Positions 17,189 through 26,203 of a stretch of 34,755 bases of DNA are shown piece after piece. The DNA is taken from assembly GCA_028712665.1 (NCBI GenBank), contig JAQTRC010000030.1, forward strand, positions 1-34,755, in the 5' to 3' direction. Below the pieces are notes generated by a model, which was not told the DNA's origin, ran no database searches, and saw only the letters and a list, made by a program, of their open reading frames with translations. The translations under genes and the position numbers were made by a program. Positions within the stretch are counted from its first letter, which is position 1, and every line of letters starts with the position of its first letter. Source of the DNA: Desulfuromonadaceae bacterium. GTDB taxonomy: Bacteria > Desulfobacterota > Desulfuromonadia > Geobacterales > Pseudopelobacteraceae.

Positions 17189-19240
17189 TTAGGCGGCTGA
17201 TCCCGATTTATCGATCGGGAGTGTAAAATTAAATCTGCACCCCCCGCCCGGAGCCAATTCTATCCATATCTCACCGCCGTGATGCTGTACAATCTGCCGG
17301 CAGATGGACAATCCAAGGCCGGTTCCTTCCGGCTTGGAGGTAAGCGTATCTCCGATCTGACTGAATTTATCGAAAACCCTCTTCTGATCCTCCGCCAAAA
17401 TACCTTGGCCGGTATCCTGGACAGTGAACCGTACAAATTCGTCCTGCTCCCCGGCTGAGAGGAGAATGCTCCCCTGCTCCGTAAACTTGACTGCATTGTC
17501 AACCAGATTGCTCAGCACATGCAAAAGCCGGGTTTCGTCGCCAACAACTCCGGGGAGGTCCGACTCTATCTCCATACGGAGCTCAAGGCCCTTCTGCTCG
17601 GCCATTGGAACAAAAGCGGCAGCGCAACGTTTCAGTAACTGCTCCGGTTCAATCTTTGCGAAATTCCAGTCAACTTTCCCCGCTTCCAACGTTGCGCAGT
17701 AGAGCAGATCATTGACAATTTTTGAAAGCCGTTCCCCTTCGTTGACAACGATGTCAAGATTTTCCCTGACCTGAGAGATGGCGCGGGATGTTTTCTCATC
17801 TTCCGCCACCATCGGGAAAACTGCACTCTCCAGTTTTTTCTTGACCTGTTTGACAAAGCCGGAAACGGTCGTTATCGGTGTGCGAAGTTCATGCGACACC
17901 GACGAGAGGAAGTCGGACTTGAGCTGGTCCAGTTCTTTAAGTTCCGCGCACGCTTTTTCGAGTTCGGCGGTTCGCTCCGCAACCTTGGCGTCAAGGTGCT
18001 CTATATTTTCCTTCATACGCTCCACCATATTGTCAAACGCCATGGCCACGGTGCCTATCTCGTCATTTCGCTTCAACATGCAGCGAGCATCGAGATCTCC
18101 CTCCATCACCCTTGTCACGGCATCGCGCATCTGCAGCAGCGGAGCGGTCAGCTTGTTCACGAAAACGTAGATCAATGCTACGGAAAGCAGAAGAGTGCCG
18201 ATAAATACAGCCAGCACCCTGTTGCGCAGGGTATGCGCGCTTTCGCCAAGCTCATCCAGATAGATCGAAGAACCGATGTACCAGTCAAACTCCTTGAAAT
18301 AGCGAACCCATGATATTTTCCTGTAGCGATAATTACCCGGATCGGATGGTTTGTCCCAGAGATAGCCGAGGCTTTGTTCCTTGTCCGCTACCGCAACCAG
18401 CCTCGAAAAGAGCGGCTTTTTTGTTTCATAGTCGAGCATCCGGCTGACATCACTGTTGTCAATATTCGAATTGGGATGAATATGCATGAAGTAACGGCCG
18501 TCAAATATATAGATATAGCCAGTTTTCCCGATCCGGATCTGCCGCAGAGTTTGACGCAGGTTCTCCACTGCAACGTTTTTTTTCATTTGCACCATTTCAT
18601 TTATATCATCGAGATAGACTCCGGTGCCGATGACAATACCAAACTCCGGGATATGTTTGAAGTAGGTCAACTTCTCGACCGGCACTTCTTTACCCAACCG
18701 GCGCCACCAATAGGAGTAGTAGCCATTCCCCGCCCCTTTGAGAGCCATTTCGACCATAGGAGGCACAACAAGATTGCCCCGGGTGTCCTTTACTTTTGAG
18801 AAGTCGGCGCCATCAAGCTTCGGGTCTGGGTGCGATATGAGGACCGAATTGTAATCTGACGCCCAGATGTAATCGTTGTGACCGTACTTGATCCGGCGCA
18901 ATTCATTCAGAAACGTCCGGCGCGCCTCTTCCTTGCCTATCTTGCCTGAACGCACCTCGACCAGCAATCCACGAATACGGGCATCTGCAACCAACAGGAT
19001 ATTGCGAAGTTGCTCTTTGCGCTCCAGCGTAACGGATTGACGGTAATTTTCCAGTTCAAGGTGAGTCAGCTCCACCATGGCGTAAACATTGTTCAAAATG
19101 GTGCGGGCAGAATCTTCCTCTATCTTTTCAACTGTGGTCTGGATGAAAGGCACGGAAAGCAGAAACATCACGGAGAAGAGAAGTATGATGAACAGCGTGG
19201 AGGAGACATATATTCGATTGAATAATTTAGATGTAAACAT
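17189..19240 (-). CDS. Double-Cache HAMP sensor histidine kinase
   Basis: The 683 residues comprise TM1 (about 10-32) and a long periplasmic sensor (about 33-335) with two Cache-like units. The first has YIWASDYNSVLISHPDP and GIVIGTGVYLDDI, the second GYIYIFDGRYFMHIHPN and DWYIGSSIYLDEL. TM2 lies near 340-362, followed by HAMP (about 363-415, KRNDEIGTVAMAF), a coiled coil, and a kinase core with H450 in SHELRTPITT, elongated HisKA ending ATLEAGKVDW, N-box LSNLVDNAVKF, DTGQGI and [18 protein letters not shown]. The H-box core is a paralogue of the three kinases at 9903-14040. A sigma-70-like promoter lies about 90 nt upstream and AAGGTG precedes the ATG. It has no receiver; its target may be one of the regulators in the next block. 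Confidence 0.94.
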   Translation of the reverse strand: MFTSKLFNRIYVSSTLFIILLFSVMFLLSVPFIQTTVEKIEEDSARTILNNVYAMVELTHLELENYRQSVTLERKEQLRNILLVADARIRGLLVEVRSGKIGKEEARRTFLNELRRIKYGHNDYIWASDYNSVLISHPDPKLDGADFSKVKDTRGNLVVPPMVEMALKGAGNGYYSYWWRRLGKEVPVEKLTYFKHIPEFGIVIGTGVYLDDINEMVQMKKNVAVENLRQTLRQIRIGKTGYIYIFDGRYFMHIHPNSNIDNSDVSRMLDYETKKPLFSRLVAVADKEQSLGYLWDKPSDPGNYRYRKISWVRYFKEFDWYIGSSIYLDELGESAHTLRNRVLAVFIGTLLLSVALIYVFVNKLTAPLLQMRDAVTRVMEGDLDARCMLKRNDEIGTVAMAFDNMVERMKENIEHLDAKVAERTAELEKACAELKELDQLKSDFLSSVSHELRTPITTVSGFVKQVKKKLESAVFPMVAEDEKTSRAISQVRENLDIVVNEGERLSKIVNDLLYCATLEAGKVDWNFAKIEPEQLLKRCAAAFVPMAEQKGLELRMEIESDLPGVVGDETRLLHVLSNLVDNAVKFTEQGSILLSAGEQDEFVRFTVQDTGQGILAEDQKRVFDKFSQIGDTLTSKPEGTGLGLSICRQIVQHHGGEIWIELAPGGGCRFNFTLPIDKSGSAA

Positions 19241-19330
19241 GTTGCAGCACCTTATAATTTCACGATTACAAGATAACCCAAGCGAACAGTATCATCAGCG
19301 GAAGTATATGAATATCTTTTTATGACAGTG

Positions 19331-19360
19331 AACATAGCACTCTCTGCAACGGAGCGTCAA
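19331..19360 (-). promoter_or_regulatory. Candidate sigma-70 promoter for the double-Cache kinase
   Basis: On the minus strand there is TTGACG (19360-19355), an 18-bp spacer and TATGTT (19336-19331). Transcription would start near 19324, giving a leader of about 85 nt before the ATG at 19240. It lies in a 238-bp gene-free gap after mobA. No terminator for mobA was recognised in that gap. Confidence 0.45.
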
Positions 19361-19478
19361 AGCAATTTCTCGTATTTTGAGAGGGGATTGAAGAGTTTGC
19401 GGGGAGGTTTCAGATACGGGCGGCGTCTTGTTTTGAAGTTTTAGGAGTCTGTCGGACTTAGGAAATCGTAGCGCATTT

Positions 19479-20168
19479 CTAACGGCGTAATCGCATCCGC
19501 CGGATTCCATCATCAGAGATGGAGGAGTATGCCGGACTCTCCTGATTCCGTTCGGCGTCTCTCAGTTCAAAATAGTCGCTCGGAGTGTTGATGTTGCGGA
19601 ATGAGACAAAATCCGGGTCATGCATGGCCACCAAATCGCGGGAGAGAGAGCGGACCCTTACTTGAGGAAAGAAAGATACTATCCTCCGCTTGCCGTTCCG
19701 GAGCGACTGTTCCATAGGTAACAGGCATTCTCTGGCGTAAAGGGCATGAAGCGGTTCCATCCCTTTGTCCCCTTGAGGGATGACGACATCGGCATCGCTC
19801 CGGAGGGCGGAGAGGGATCTGATCAACTCACTGTTTAGGTACGGCATGTCGCAGGCCACGGCAAAAATATGCGAACCACTGCTGCCGTGCAGCCCGGCAT
19901 GCAGTCCGGCCAGCGCCCCCATACCGGGATAGAGGTCGGCCACCTTGCGGCAGGGGAGAAAGGAGTACTGCTCGGGGGCGTTGGTGACGAGAAGGACTTC
20001 CGGGAACAGAGCGGCCAGTTGGCGATGGATCGCTTCGATAAAGCGCCCCCCCTTGTAGGGGAGGAGCGCCTTGTTGCTTCCCATGCGGCTGGAGTAGCCT
20101 CCGGCCAGGATGACTCCTGTGACCCCGGCTTGCGACCCTTTATCGTTCTGGTTATTATTCGGTTTCAT
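19479..20168 (-). CDS. mobA: Molybdenum cofactor guanylyltransferase MobA
   Basis: The 229 residues form a nucleotidyltransferase of the MobA family. The N-terminal signature GVILAGGYSSRMGSNKALLP (about 19-38) binds GTP. CDMPYLN (about 110) carries the metal-binding Asp, and GMEPLHALY and NINTPSDYF near the C-terminus are typical. The enzyme attaches GMP to Mo-molybdopterin to make the MGD cofactor that FdnG-type formate dehydrogenases need. It starts 24 nt after fdhE, last in the fdn operon, so cofactor supply is expressed with the enzyme. The C-terminal tail of about 30 residues is basic and of unclear role. Confidence 0.93.
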   Translation of the reverse strand: MKPNNNQNDKGSQAGVTGVILAGGYSSRMGSNKALLPYKGGRFIEAIHRQLAALFPEVLLVTNAPEQYSFLPCRKVADLYPGMGALAGLHAGLHGSSGSHIFAVACDMPYLNSELIRSLSALRSDADVVIPQGDKGMEPLHALYARECLLPMEQSLRNGKRRIVSFFPQVRVRSLSRDLVAMHDPDFVSFRNINTPSDYFELRDAERNQESPAYSSISDDGIRRMRLRR

Positions 20169-20192
20169 AACATATCCATCAGCATACCGCCC

Positions 20193-21035
20193 TTACTTAC
20201 CCCGTTCGAACCCTTCCCGTGACGCCAGCAGATCCAGATGGATCGTCAGCAGATCCTCCACCTCCAGTGGAAGATCGCGGGCGCCTTTGCGCGAATCCCG
20301 CGTCTTGATGTACCTGCTGCATGCCCGGCATGTATCAACCCGTGTGGCTCCATCCCCGGCGGTAAAATATGACAATTTATCGGCATCCTCATTCCCGCAG
20401 GATTGACATTTCATCCGCTTGAACGTCCATGAGTAATAACATGCCGAGCAGGAAAGCTGCCGACGCCCCTCATCTCCGGCCAATTCCGCCATACCGGGAC
20501 GCGACCCGCAAACCGGGCAGATATTTTCCTGCCATTCGGGAAAAGAATCCGGAGGAACAGTGGAAGCATAAAGTTCCAGTGCGGTTTTGAGCGGGATTTC
20601 GAATATATACTCCAACAGTGGAGGCGAAATATCGAATCTCGCGGCCGTCTCATCCAGCGGTCCCCGACGGCGTTCAAGAATCGCCAGAAGCAGAGGTAAC
20701 GGATCGACTTCTCCCGAGGAGAGCGCCTGGACAATTTTCTCCAGATCCGCTTCCCCATCTTTGCATTGCTGTTTAAGAACCGGGACAACTCCAAGCAGAA
20801 AAGCAATCAGCGCTTCCCGGTCGATTGACAACTCGGCAGGAGATATCAGGGGAAAACCGCTAGCGGTTCTTTCCGCCGGTTTGACGCCGGAAAGATCAAT
20901 CGAAATCCCTGTCATATCCTCCCGCCCCTGAACATATTCATAGACCGCAATAAAGAGAGGCGTGATGGCCGCATATTCAGGTGATGATTCGGCTGCCTGC
21001 CGTAGCGAGGCAATTTTCATTTCTGTTCTAAGCAT
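20193..21035 (-). CDS. fdhE: Formate dehydrogenase accessory protein FdhE
   Basis: The 280 residues include four CXXC pairs in the C-terminal half: C173/C176 (CPVCGS), C196/C199 (CSACY), C210/C213 (CQSCG) and C236/C239 (CRACS). This is the rubredoxin-like metal-binding pattern of FdhE. The N-terminal half is helical. E. coli FdhE binds the catalytic subunits of respiratory formate dehydrogenases and is needed for their activity (family knowledge). GGGAG lies 5 nt upstream of the ATG. It sits between the cytochrome subunit and mobA. The gap to the cytochrome gene holds a 13-bp hairpin. Confidence 0.93.
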   Translation of the reverse strand: MLRTEMKIASLRQAAESSPEYAAITPLFIAVYEYVQGREDMTGISIDLSGVKPAERTASGFPLISPAELSIDREALIAFLLGVVPVLKQQCKDGEADLEKIVQALSSGEVDPLPLLLAILERRRGPLDETAARFDISPPLLEYIFEIPLKTALELYASTVPPDSFPEWQENICPVCGSRPGMAELAGDEGRRQLSCSACYYSWTFKRMKCQSCGNEDADKLSYFTAGDGATRVDTCRACSRYIKTRDSRKGARDLPLEVEDLLTIHLDLLASREGFERGK

Positions 21036-21060
21036 TGTAGCTCCCGGTCACAACTTGATT

Positions 21061-21100
21061 GGTTTCCATCCGGAAAAGGTTCTTTATCCGGATGGAAACC
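21061..21100. repeat. GGTTTCCATCCGG hairpin within the fdn operon
   Basis: A perfect 13-bp inverted repeat, GGTTTCCATCCGG (21061-21073) and CCGGATGGAAACC (21088-21100), with a 14-nt loop, lies between fdnI and fdhE. It is the longest perfect stem of the family also seen at 2842 and 15021. In the mRNA it could stabilise the upstream structural-gene segment or lower expression of fdhE and mobA relative to fdnGHI (inference). No T-run follows on the minus strand. Confidence 0.8.
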
Positions 21101-21128
21101 GATATTTTCCAAAAAATAAACACCCCTG

Positions 21129-21746
21129 TTACCGGTTTTCTCCGGTCATTTCCTTGTACCACTTTGGATGGTGTTTCCTGGCCCATAACTTGCGGACATC
21201 CCCGTACAGCATCGCCTCGATGGTCCCCGGATTGCCGATGGTGGCAAGATAGACATGAACCACTACGAACATGATCGAACCAATGAACATCAGGCTGTGA
21301 AAGAGGAGTGACAGCTGCACGATCCATCTGGGAAAGAACGCCGGGAACCAGATGAAGAGTCCGGTTACCCCCAGAGCTACGGTAGCTGCGGCAATGAATA
21401 CTGCAAACATCTTCTGTCCAGGGTTGTACTTGCCGATGTCGAAGTGATTGCCATACCGGGTGAGGTACCCCCCGTACTTCCTTATCCAGACCCAGTCTCC
21501 ATCATCGAAGCTGGAGACATCCTTTTTATGGTTAAAAAACATGTACAGGGAACTGAAGAAGAATATAACGCCCGATATTTTATGGATCATTATAGCGTTT
21601 TGTCCCCCTCCGAACAGACCGAAATAACCATGAAACAGCTTGGAAAAAAGCCCCAGCCCGGTAAGAAGCAGGGTAAAGAAACTACAGGTGACAACCCAGT
21701 GCAAGATCCGTTCGCTGGTTCTGAATCGCTCGACATAATCACTCAT
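21129..21746 (-). CDS. fdnI: Formate dehydrogenase-N cytochrome b subunit (gamma)
   Basis: The 205 residues contain four predicted membrane helices (about 14-33, 52-72, 112-133, 146-168). Histidines H16, H55, H150 and H164 line up in order and spacing with the haem b ligands of E. coli FdnI, so two haems b are expected. The subunit takes electrons from the Fe-S subunit and passes them to the quinone pool. The start overlaps the 3' end of fdnH by 8 nt and AGGAG lies 7 nt upstream. The length is near the usual size of about 210-220. Confidence 0.93.
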   Translation of the reverse strand: MSDYVERFRTSERILHWVVTCSFFTLLLTGLGLFSKLFHGYFGLFGGGQNAIMIHKISGVIFFFSSLYMFFNHKKDVSSFDDGDWVWIRKYGGYLTRYGNHFDIGKYNPGQKMFAVFIAAATVALGVTGLFIWFPAFFPRWIVQLSLLFHSLMFIGSIMFVVVHVYLATIGNPGTIEAMLYGDVRKLWARKHHPKWYKEMTGENR

Positions 21747-22530
21747 GACCGTTCTCCTTGACGTTCAGATCATCATCGACCTTTTTTGGCCCGATGGTCA
21801 CGTAATGCAACAGCATGGCTCCGATACTTCCCCAAAAACCGAGGATGCCGAGAGGCTTTATCACGTCCTTCCAGAGGAAGATCGACATCGGTATGCTCGG
21901 ATTGGCCGGCAGACCGTACTGCTCGGGGGGGCCCTCCAGCGCATAAGCCACCCCAAGACCGTTCAGAGCGTCCTCGCCATAGATCGTTTTTTTGGCCCCC
22001 TTCGCCTTGCTGATTATATCGTTTCGCATTCCGTACTTAAGGGCCTCGGTCGGGCAGGCCTTGGCACAGGCAGGCGTCAGGCCGCCAGCAATCCGGTCGA
22101 GACACAAATTGCATTTTGAGACCTTGTCATCAGATCCGTAGCGGGGAATGTTGAAAGGGCAGGCCGAAACACAGTACTTGCAGGATATGCACTTCTCCTT
22201 GTTGAAACCGACTATGCCGTCCTTGGTCCTGAAAAGCGCCCCTGGAGAGGGGCAGACCTTCATGCAGCCGGCATCGCCGCAGTGCATGCAACGTTCGTTA
22301 AAAAACCTCCAGGTGACCTCGCCCGCCGTATCTTTTTCAATAAATTTGATGCGGTTATAAAGCGCAGGGGTCAGGTCGCGCGGATTTTCAAACGTTCCCT
22401 TGTTGGAGGTCTTGTCGGCCTCCAACTTGTTCCACTGCTTGCAGGCCACCTGACAGGAACGGCAACCGATGCAGCGAGAGGTATCGACGAGAAAACCTTT
22501 GCGGGCAGCTTGATTAATTGTCTCGGACAT
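21739..22530 (-). CDS. fdnH: Formate dehydrogenase-N iron-sulfur subunit (beta)
   Basis: The 263 residues contain the four ferredoxin-type cysteine clusters of this family: RCIGCRSCQVACKQW (about 17-31), CMHCGDAGCMKVCP (about 81-94), KCISCKYCVSACPFNIP (about 113-129) and a fourth group with KCNLC and CAKACPTEA (about 137-162). These would bind four [4Fe-4S] clusters that carry electrons from FdnG to FdnI. A single C-terminal membrane helix (about 228-246, GILGFWGSIGAMLLH) anchors it. There is no signal peptide, as expected for a subunit co-exported with the Tat-bearing catalytic subunit. It starts 3 nt after the fdnG stop. Confidence 0.95.
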   Translation of the reverse strand: MSETINQAARKGFLVDTSRCIGCRSCQVACKQWNKLEADKTSNKGTFENPRDLTPALYNRIKFIEKDTAGEVTWRFFNERCMHCGDAGCMKVCPSPGALFRTKDGIVGFNKEKCISCKYCVSACPFNIPRYGSDDKVSKCNLCLDRIAGGLTPACAKACPTEALKYGMRNDIISKAKGAKKTIYGEDALNGLGVAYALEGPPEQYGLPANPSIPMSIFLWKDVIKPLGILGFWGSIGAMLLHYVTIGPKKVDDDLNVKENGHE

Positions 22531-22533
22531 GGC

Positions 22534-25500
22534 TTACCCCTTTCTCGCGATCCCGACCATAAACGCTTTGGTTTCGGGGATCATCGTGTTGGCGTCGCCC
22601 GCAGTCGGGGTCAGCAGATTAGCGGCGTCGCCCACGCCGGGGGTGTGCCAGCCGAAGCACCATGGCAGGCCGATCTGGTGTACGGTCTTGCCGCCCACCT
22701 GGAACGGTTTGATGCGGGGTGTGACCATAGCCACAGCATCGATCTTGCCGCGAGCCGATGAGATTTCTATGATATCGCCGTTACTGATACTCTTTTCTTT
22801 GGCCAGTTCTATACTGATCTCGCAGAACTGGCGCGGCTGCAACTCCAGCAGCCAGGGGGTGTTGCGGGTCATTACGCCGGTCTGCCAATGCTCGGTGACA
22901 CGGTAGGTTGTGGCCACCAGCGGGAAGCGGGGATCGTTGCTTGCGAGCACATCCTCCTTGATACCGGCATCCTTGAAAATCTTGCTGGCCGGGTTATTCA
23001 TCTGTTTGGAGAAGAGATTCTCAGGCAGCGGGCATTCCACAGGCTCGTAATGCTCCGGGAAGGGGCCGTCTTTCAGCCCCGGCCCGAAGATGGCGGCAAC
23101 TCCGTCCGCCCGCATAATGAAAGGTTTTTTCCCCTCTTTCTCGTTTGACATTGGGGGCCAGGGGCCGTCCGGCACATCTCCGACCCAGGCGCCCAGCGCA
23201 CCTGTCGGGAGTACGGTGTTTGGATTCCAGTAGACAACCGCTTTTTTGAGGTTGTACGGTTTGCCGGCCGGATCGCAGGAGGCCCGGTTGTAAATGATGC
23301 GGCGGTTAACCGGCCAGGCCCAGCTCCACTCGGGGAAGAGCCCAAGTCCTGTCGGGTCTTTTTTACCCCGCCGGGCCATCATGTTCCCTTTCTCGTTATA
23401 ACTCTGGCAATATATCCAGTTGCCGCAAGAGGTGCTCCCATCCGCCTGAAGCTGGGCGAAACCGGCTGCGAGCTCCCCTTTCTTGCCAAGCAGTTTCCTG
23501 GCGCCCGGAACGGCTCCCGGCACCGGCTTGGGAGGAGGCGCCCCCGGTTTTGGTTTATCCTCTACATCATCCAGGAAATAGCCGTTGATCTCCTTTGCTA
23601 CCGCATGTATGTCAACACTCTTGATCGTGCCGTCAGCCCGTTTGAAACCGTAGTTCCATGTCAGGTTGGTGAGCTGCTCCGGCAGAGCGCCGCCATTCTT
23701 TGTGTAGAGCGCCTTGATCTTCTGGAACAGTTCGTGGATGATCTCGGCGTCCGGTTTGCTCTGGCCGAGCGGCTTTACCGCCGCATAGCGCCACTGCGCC
23801 CAACGTCCCGAGTTGCTGAGCGACCCCTCTTTCTCGAAGGAGGCGGCCGCGGGGAGGAAGAAAACCTCGGTCTTGATCTTGGCCGGGTCCATGCCTGGCC
23901 CCTTCCAGAACGAGGCGGTCTCATTGTCGAACAGGTTGGCCGTAACCATCCACTCCAGCTTGGCCAGGGCGTTGCGCACCTTGTTAGAGTTGGAGCCGGA
24001 ACAGGCGGGGTTCTGCCCCCAGGCGAAGAATCCCTTTAATTTCCCCTTTATCATGTTGTCGAAGATCATAAGCCAGGAGGCGTTCATCCCCGGGTCCAGC
24101 TTGGGGAGCCAGGCATAGCCGAAGTCATTCTCCTTGGTGGCCTTGGCCCCGTAGATCGCCTTCAAATAGCTGGTTATATACTTGGGACGGTTCTGCCACC
24201 AGTTGGCGCTCTGCGGATCCTTGCTTTTGGGGGTGTATTTCTCGTTGTAAGCCGCCAGGTCTTTCAGCTCGGCCGAAGGTACCGGGAGATATCCCGGCAG
24301 GATGTGGAACAGAAGTCCCTGGTCGGTGGAGCCCTGCACGTTGGATTCGCCACGCAAAGCGTTGATTCCGCCGCCGGCAACACCCATGTTGCCCAGCAAC
24401 AGCTGGACGATCGACATGGCGCGGATATTCTGGGTTCCGACAGTATGCTGGGTCCATCCCATCGCATATAGCGACGTGCCTGCCCTGTCCGGTTTGCCGG
24501 TGGAAGCGTACAGCTTGTAGACCTCCAGCAGTTTTTCCTTAGGTGTGCCGGTGGTCCTGGAGACCAGTTCCGGGGTGTAGCGTCCATAATGCTTCTTCAG
24601 CAACTGGAAGACGCAATTCGGGTCCTGCAACGTCGGATCTTTCTTGACGCTATCGTCGGCATTCTTCTGGAATGACCAGGATTTGGTATCGTAGCTCCGT
24701 TTCTTGGGATCATAACCGGAGAATAGCCCGGCCATCTCGCCCGGCAGCTTGAAATCTCCGCTGACCAGATAGGCGGAGTTGGTGTAATCGCGCACATACT
24801 GTTCGAAATAGAGCTTGTTCTGCAGGATGTAGTTGATCAGTCCCCCCAGGAATGCGATGTCGGTACCCGAACGCAACGGGGCGTACAGGTCCGATTTGGC
24901 GGCGCTGCGGGTAAAGCGGGGATCGACACATATCACCTTGGCGCCGGCGTCCTTGGCCTTCATGATCCAGCGGAAGGAGACCGGGTGGTTCTCGGCGGGA
25001 TTGGCTCCCATGATGAGGATTACGTCAGAATTCTTGAAATCTATCCAGTGGTTCGTCATTGCACCGCGTCCGAACGACTCTGCCAGAGCCGCAACTGTTG
25101 CGCTGTGTCAAATGCGGGCCTGATGTTCAATATACACCAGGCCTAACCCCCTCAGGAATTTTTGGTACAGGTAGCACTCTTCATTGTCAAGCGCTGCGCT
25201 CCCCACCGAGGCGATCCCCATGGTACGGTTGACAACGGCCTCGATCTCTTTTTCCACCTCGACATTACCGACTTTTTGCTTGACCTTGATCTTGCTGGTG
25301 GCAAGAAAAGAGGCATCGCGGGTGCCCTTTGTCTTCTTCGCGATCTCGTCCAGCGCCCACTCCCAGCTTACCTCCTGCCAATCGGCTGCGCCGGCGGCGC
25401 GATACATCGGCTTAGTTACGCGAGCCTTGTTGTCTCGCAGCTGGTAGACCGACGACCCTTTCGGGCAGAGTGCGCCTTCGTTGATCGGATGATCGGGGTC

Positions 25501-25710
25501 ACCTTCAACATTGATGATGTTCCCCCCCAGCGTGTGCACGATCATGCCGCAGCCGACCGAACAGTAGGGGCAGATGGTGGTGCTCTCCTTGGCGTAGCGG
25601 ATAGCCAGTTCCTGGGCCTTGGCCTCAATTGGTACGAGGTTTAAGCCGAGGGTAGCCGCCGCAATACCGGAACCGGAGAGCTTGAAAAAATCTCGCCTTG
25701 ATACCGACAT
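22534..25710 (-). CDS. fdnG: Formate dehydrogenase-N catalytic subunit, selenoprotein (in-frame UGA)
   Basis: This is one gene read through a UGA at 25110-25108; the two open stretches are in the same frame. From the ATG at 25710 (GAGGAGG 8 nt upstream) it gives 1058 residues with selenocysteine at about position 201. The N-terminus has a twin-arginine signal (SRRDFFK), then a [4Fe-4S] motif (CPYCSVGCGMIVHTLGG plus LCPKG). The context EHQARI-U-H is the expected active-site selenocysteine-histidine pair of FdnG, followed by FGRGAMTNHW. Further on lie bis-MGD-binding molybdopterin oxidoreductase regions and a C-terminal molydopterin dinucleotide-binding domain. It oxidises formate in the periplasm using Mo or W. 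An automated call would wrongly split it into 207- and 841-residue genes. It begins the operon fdnG-fdnH-fdnI-fdhE-mobA. Confidence 0.95.
25080..25110 (-). promoter_or_regulatory. Selenocysteine UGA codon and putative SECIS hairpin in fdnG
   Basis: The UGA (25110-25108) is followed after 13 nt by a small hairpin on the minus strand. TTGC pairs with GCAG across the loop GGCTCTG (25094-25080). The position and the GGxUCU-like loop resemble the SelB-binding hairpin of E. coli fdhF, where a GGUCU loop lies about the same distance after the UGA. Bases between the UGA and the hairpin may extend the lower stem. The call of the codon is firm. The exact fold is by eye. Confidence 0.7.
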
Positions 25711-25770
25711 GTGCTGTTCCTCCTCATTCAATGGTTGTAATCGTTGCCGATGCCAACCATCCCCTTTTCA

Positions 25771-25838
25771 GCCCCGACAAACAGGGTAGTTCGTTCACGA
25801 AGCTATTTTCTGCCGGAAAATAACCTCTAACTCACTAA
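25771..25838 (-). repeat. Dispersed element, copy C, in the fdnG leader
   Basis: On the minus strand it reads TTAGTGAGTTAGAGGTT, then TTTTCCGGCAGAAAA (hairpin), CTTCGTGAACGAACTACC and a CCC/GGGG hairpin. It matches copies A and B in order and spacing but lacks about 8 bp and has substitutions in the core. It lies between the candidate sigma-54 promoter and the fdnG ribosome site, about 60 nt before the ATG, so it should be transcribed as part of the leader. Confidence 0.65.
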
Positions 25839-25868
25839 AGGAGGGCAGCGCCGTTTCCGGCGATACCC

Positions 25869-25883
25869 GCAGGTCGCATGCCA
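25869..25883 (-). promoter_or_regulatory. Candidate sigma-54 (-24/-12) promoter for the fdn operon
   Basis: The minus strand carries TGGCATGCGACCTGC. Compared with the consensus TGGCAC-N5-TTGC, it keeps the invariant GG and GC with exact spacing and differs at two positions. Transcription would start near 25857, about 150 nt before the fdnG ATG. A sigma-54-dependent activator gene is divergently encoded about 450 bp away, which fits. Confidence 0.55.
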
Positions 25884-25952
25884 TAGAAACCTTTTCCGTA
25901 GGCTTGTGCGACTCGGAGATGGATACTGTTTAGTACGTCAGAAGAAAATCTA

Positions 25953-26047
25953 CAAACGATGTTCCATATTTGTGTTTAATTATTCTATTGATTCCGATAT
26001 GATCGCTTACAAGCCTACTCCACTAGCAAAAGACGTTCCATTTATCA
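25953..26047. promoter_or_regulatory. Possible pair of activator (UAS) sites upstream of the sigma-54 promoter
   Basis: CAAACGATGTTCCATATTTG begins at 25953 and CAAAAGACGTTCCATTTATC at 26027, sharing a GTTCCAT core. Their starts are 74 bp apart, close to seven helical turns, and they lie about 70-180 bp upstream of the -24 element. That is the usual placement of enhancer sites for NtrC-family activators. The resemblance is by eye and the core is AT-rich, so chance is possible. Confidence 0.3.
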
Positions 26048-26203
26048 AAACATTGGTTTATCATTTACAACGTATTGATTTTACGTTTATATAAAAACCG
26101 GCAAACTGGTGAGCTGGATAGATCCCGAAACAAAAAGCGGATACTTTTGGCCGTTGTCCGGATCATTTTGTCCCGCTGGTTAAACACCATTCCGGCAAAT
26201 AGA

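Noticed and set aside
22534..25731. fdnG as two separate genes or a nonsense-mutated pseudogene
   Set aside because: Both halves are in one frame. The interrupting codon is UGA in the exact selenocysteine context of the family, with a hairpin behind it, and the rest of the operon is intact.
25906..26094. 62-codon open frame in the fdn regulatory region
   Set aside because: It has no ribosome-binding site, an AT-rich composition and no recognisable motif. It overlaps the likely enhancer sites.
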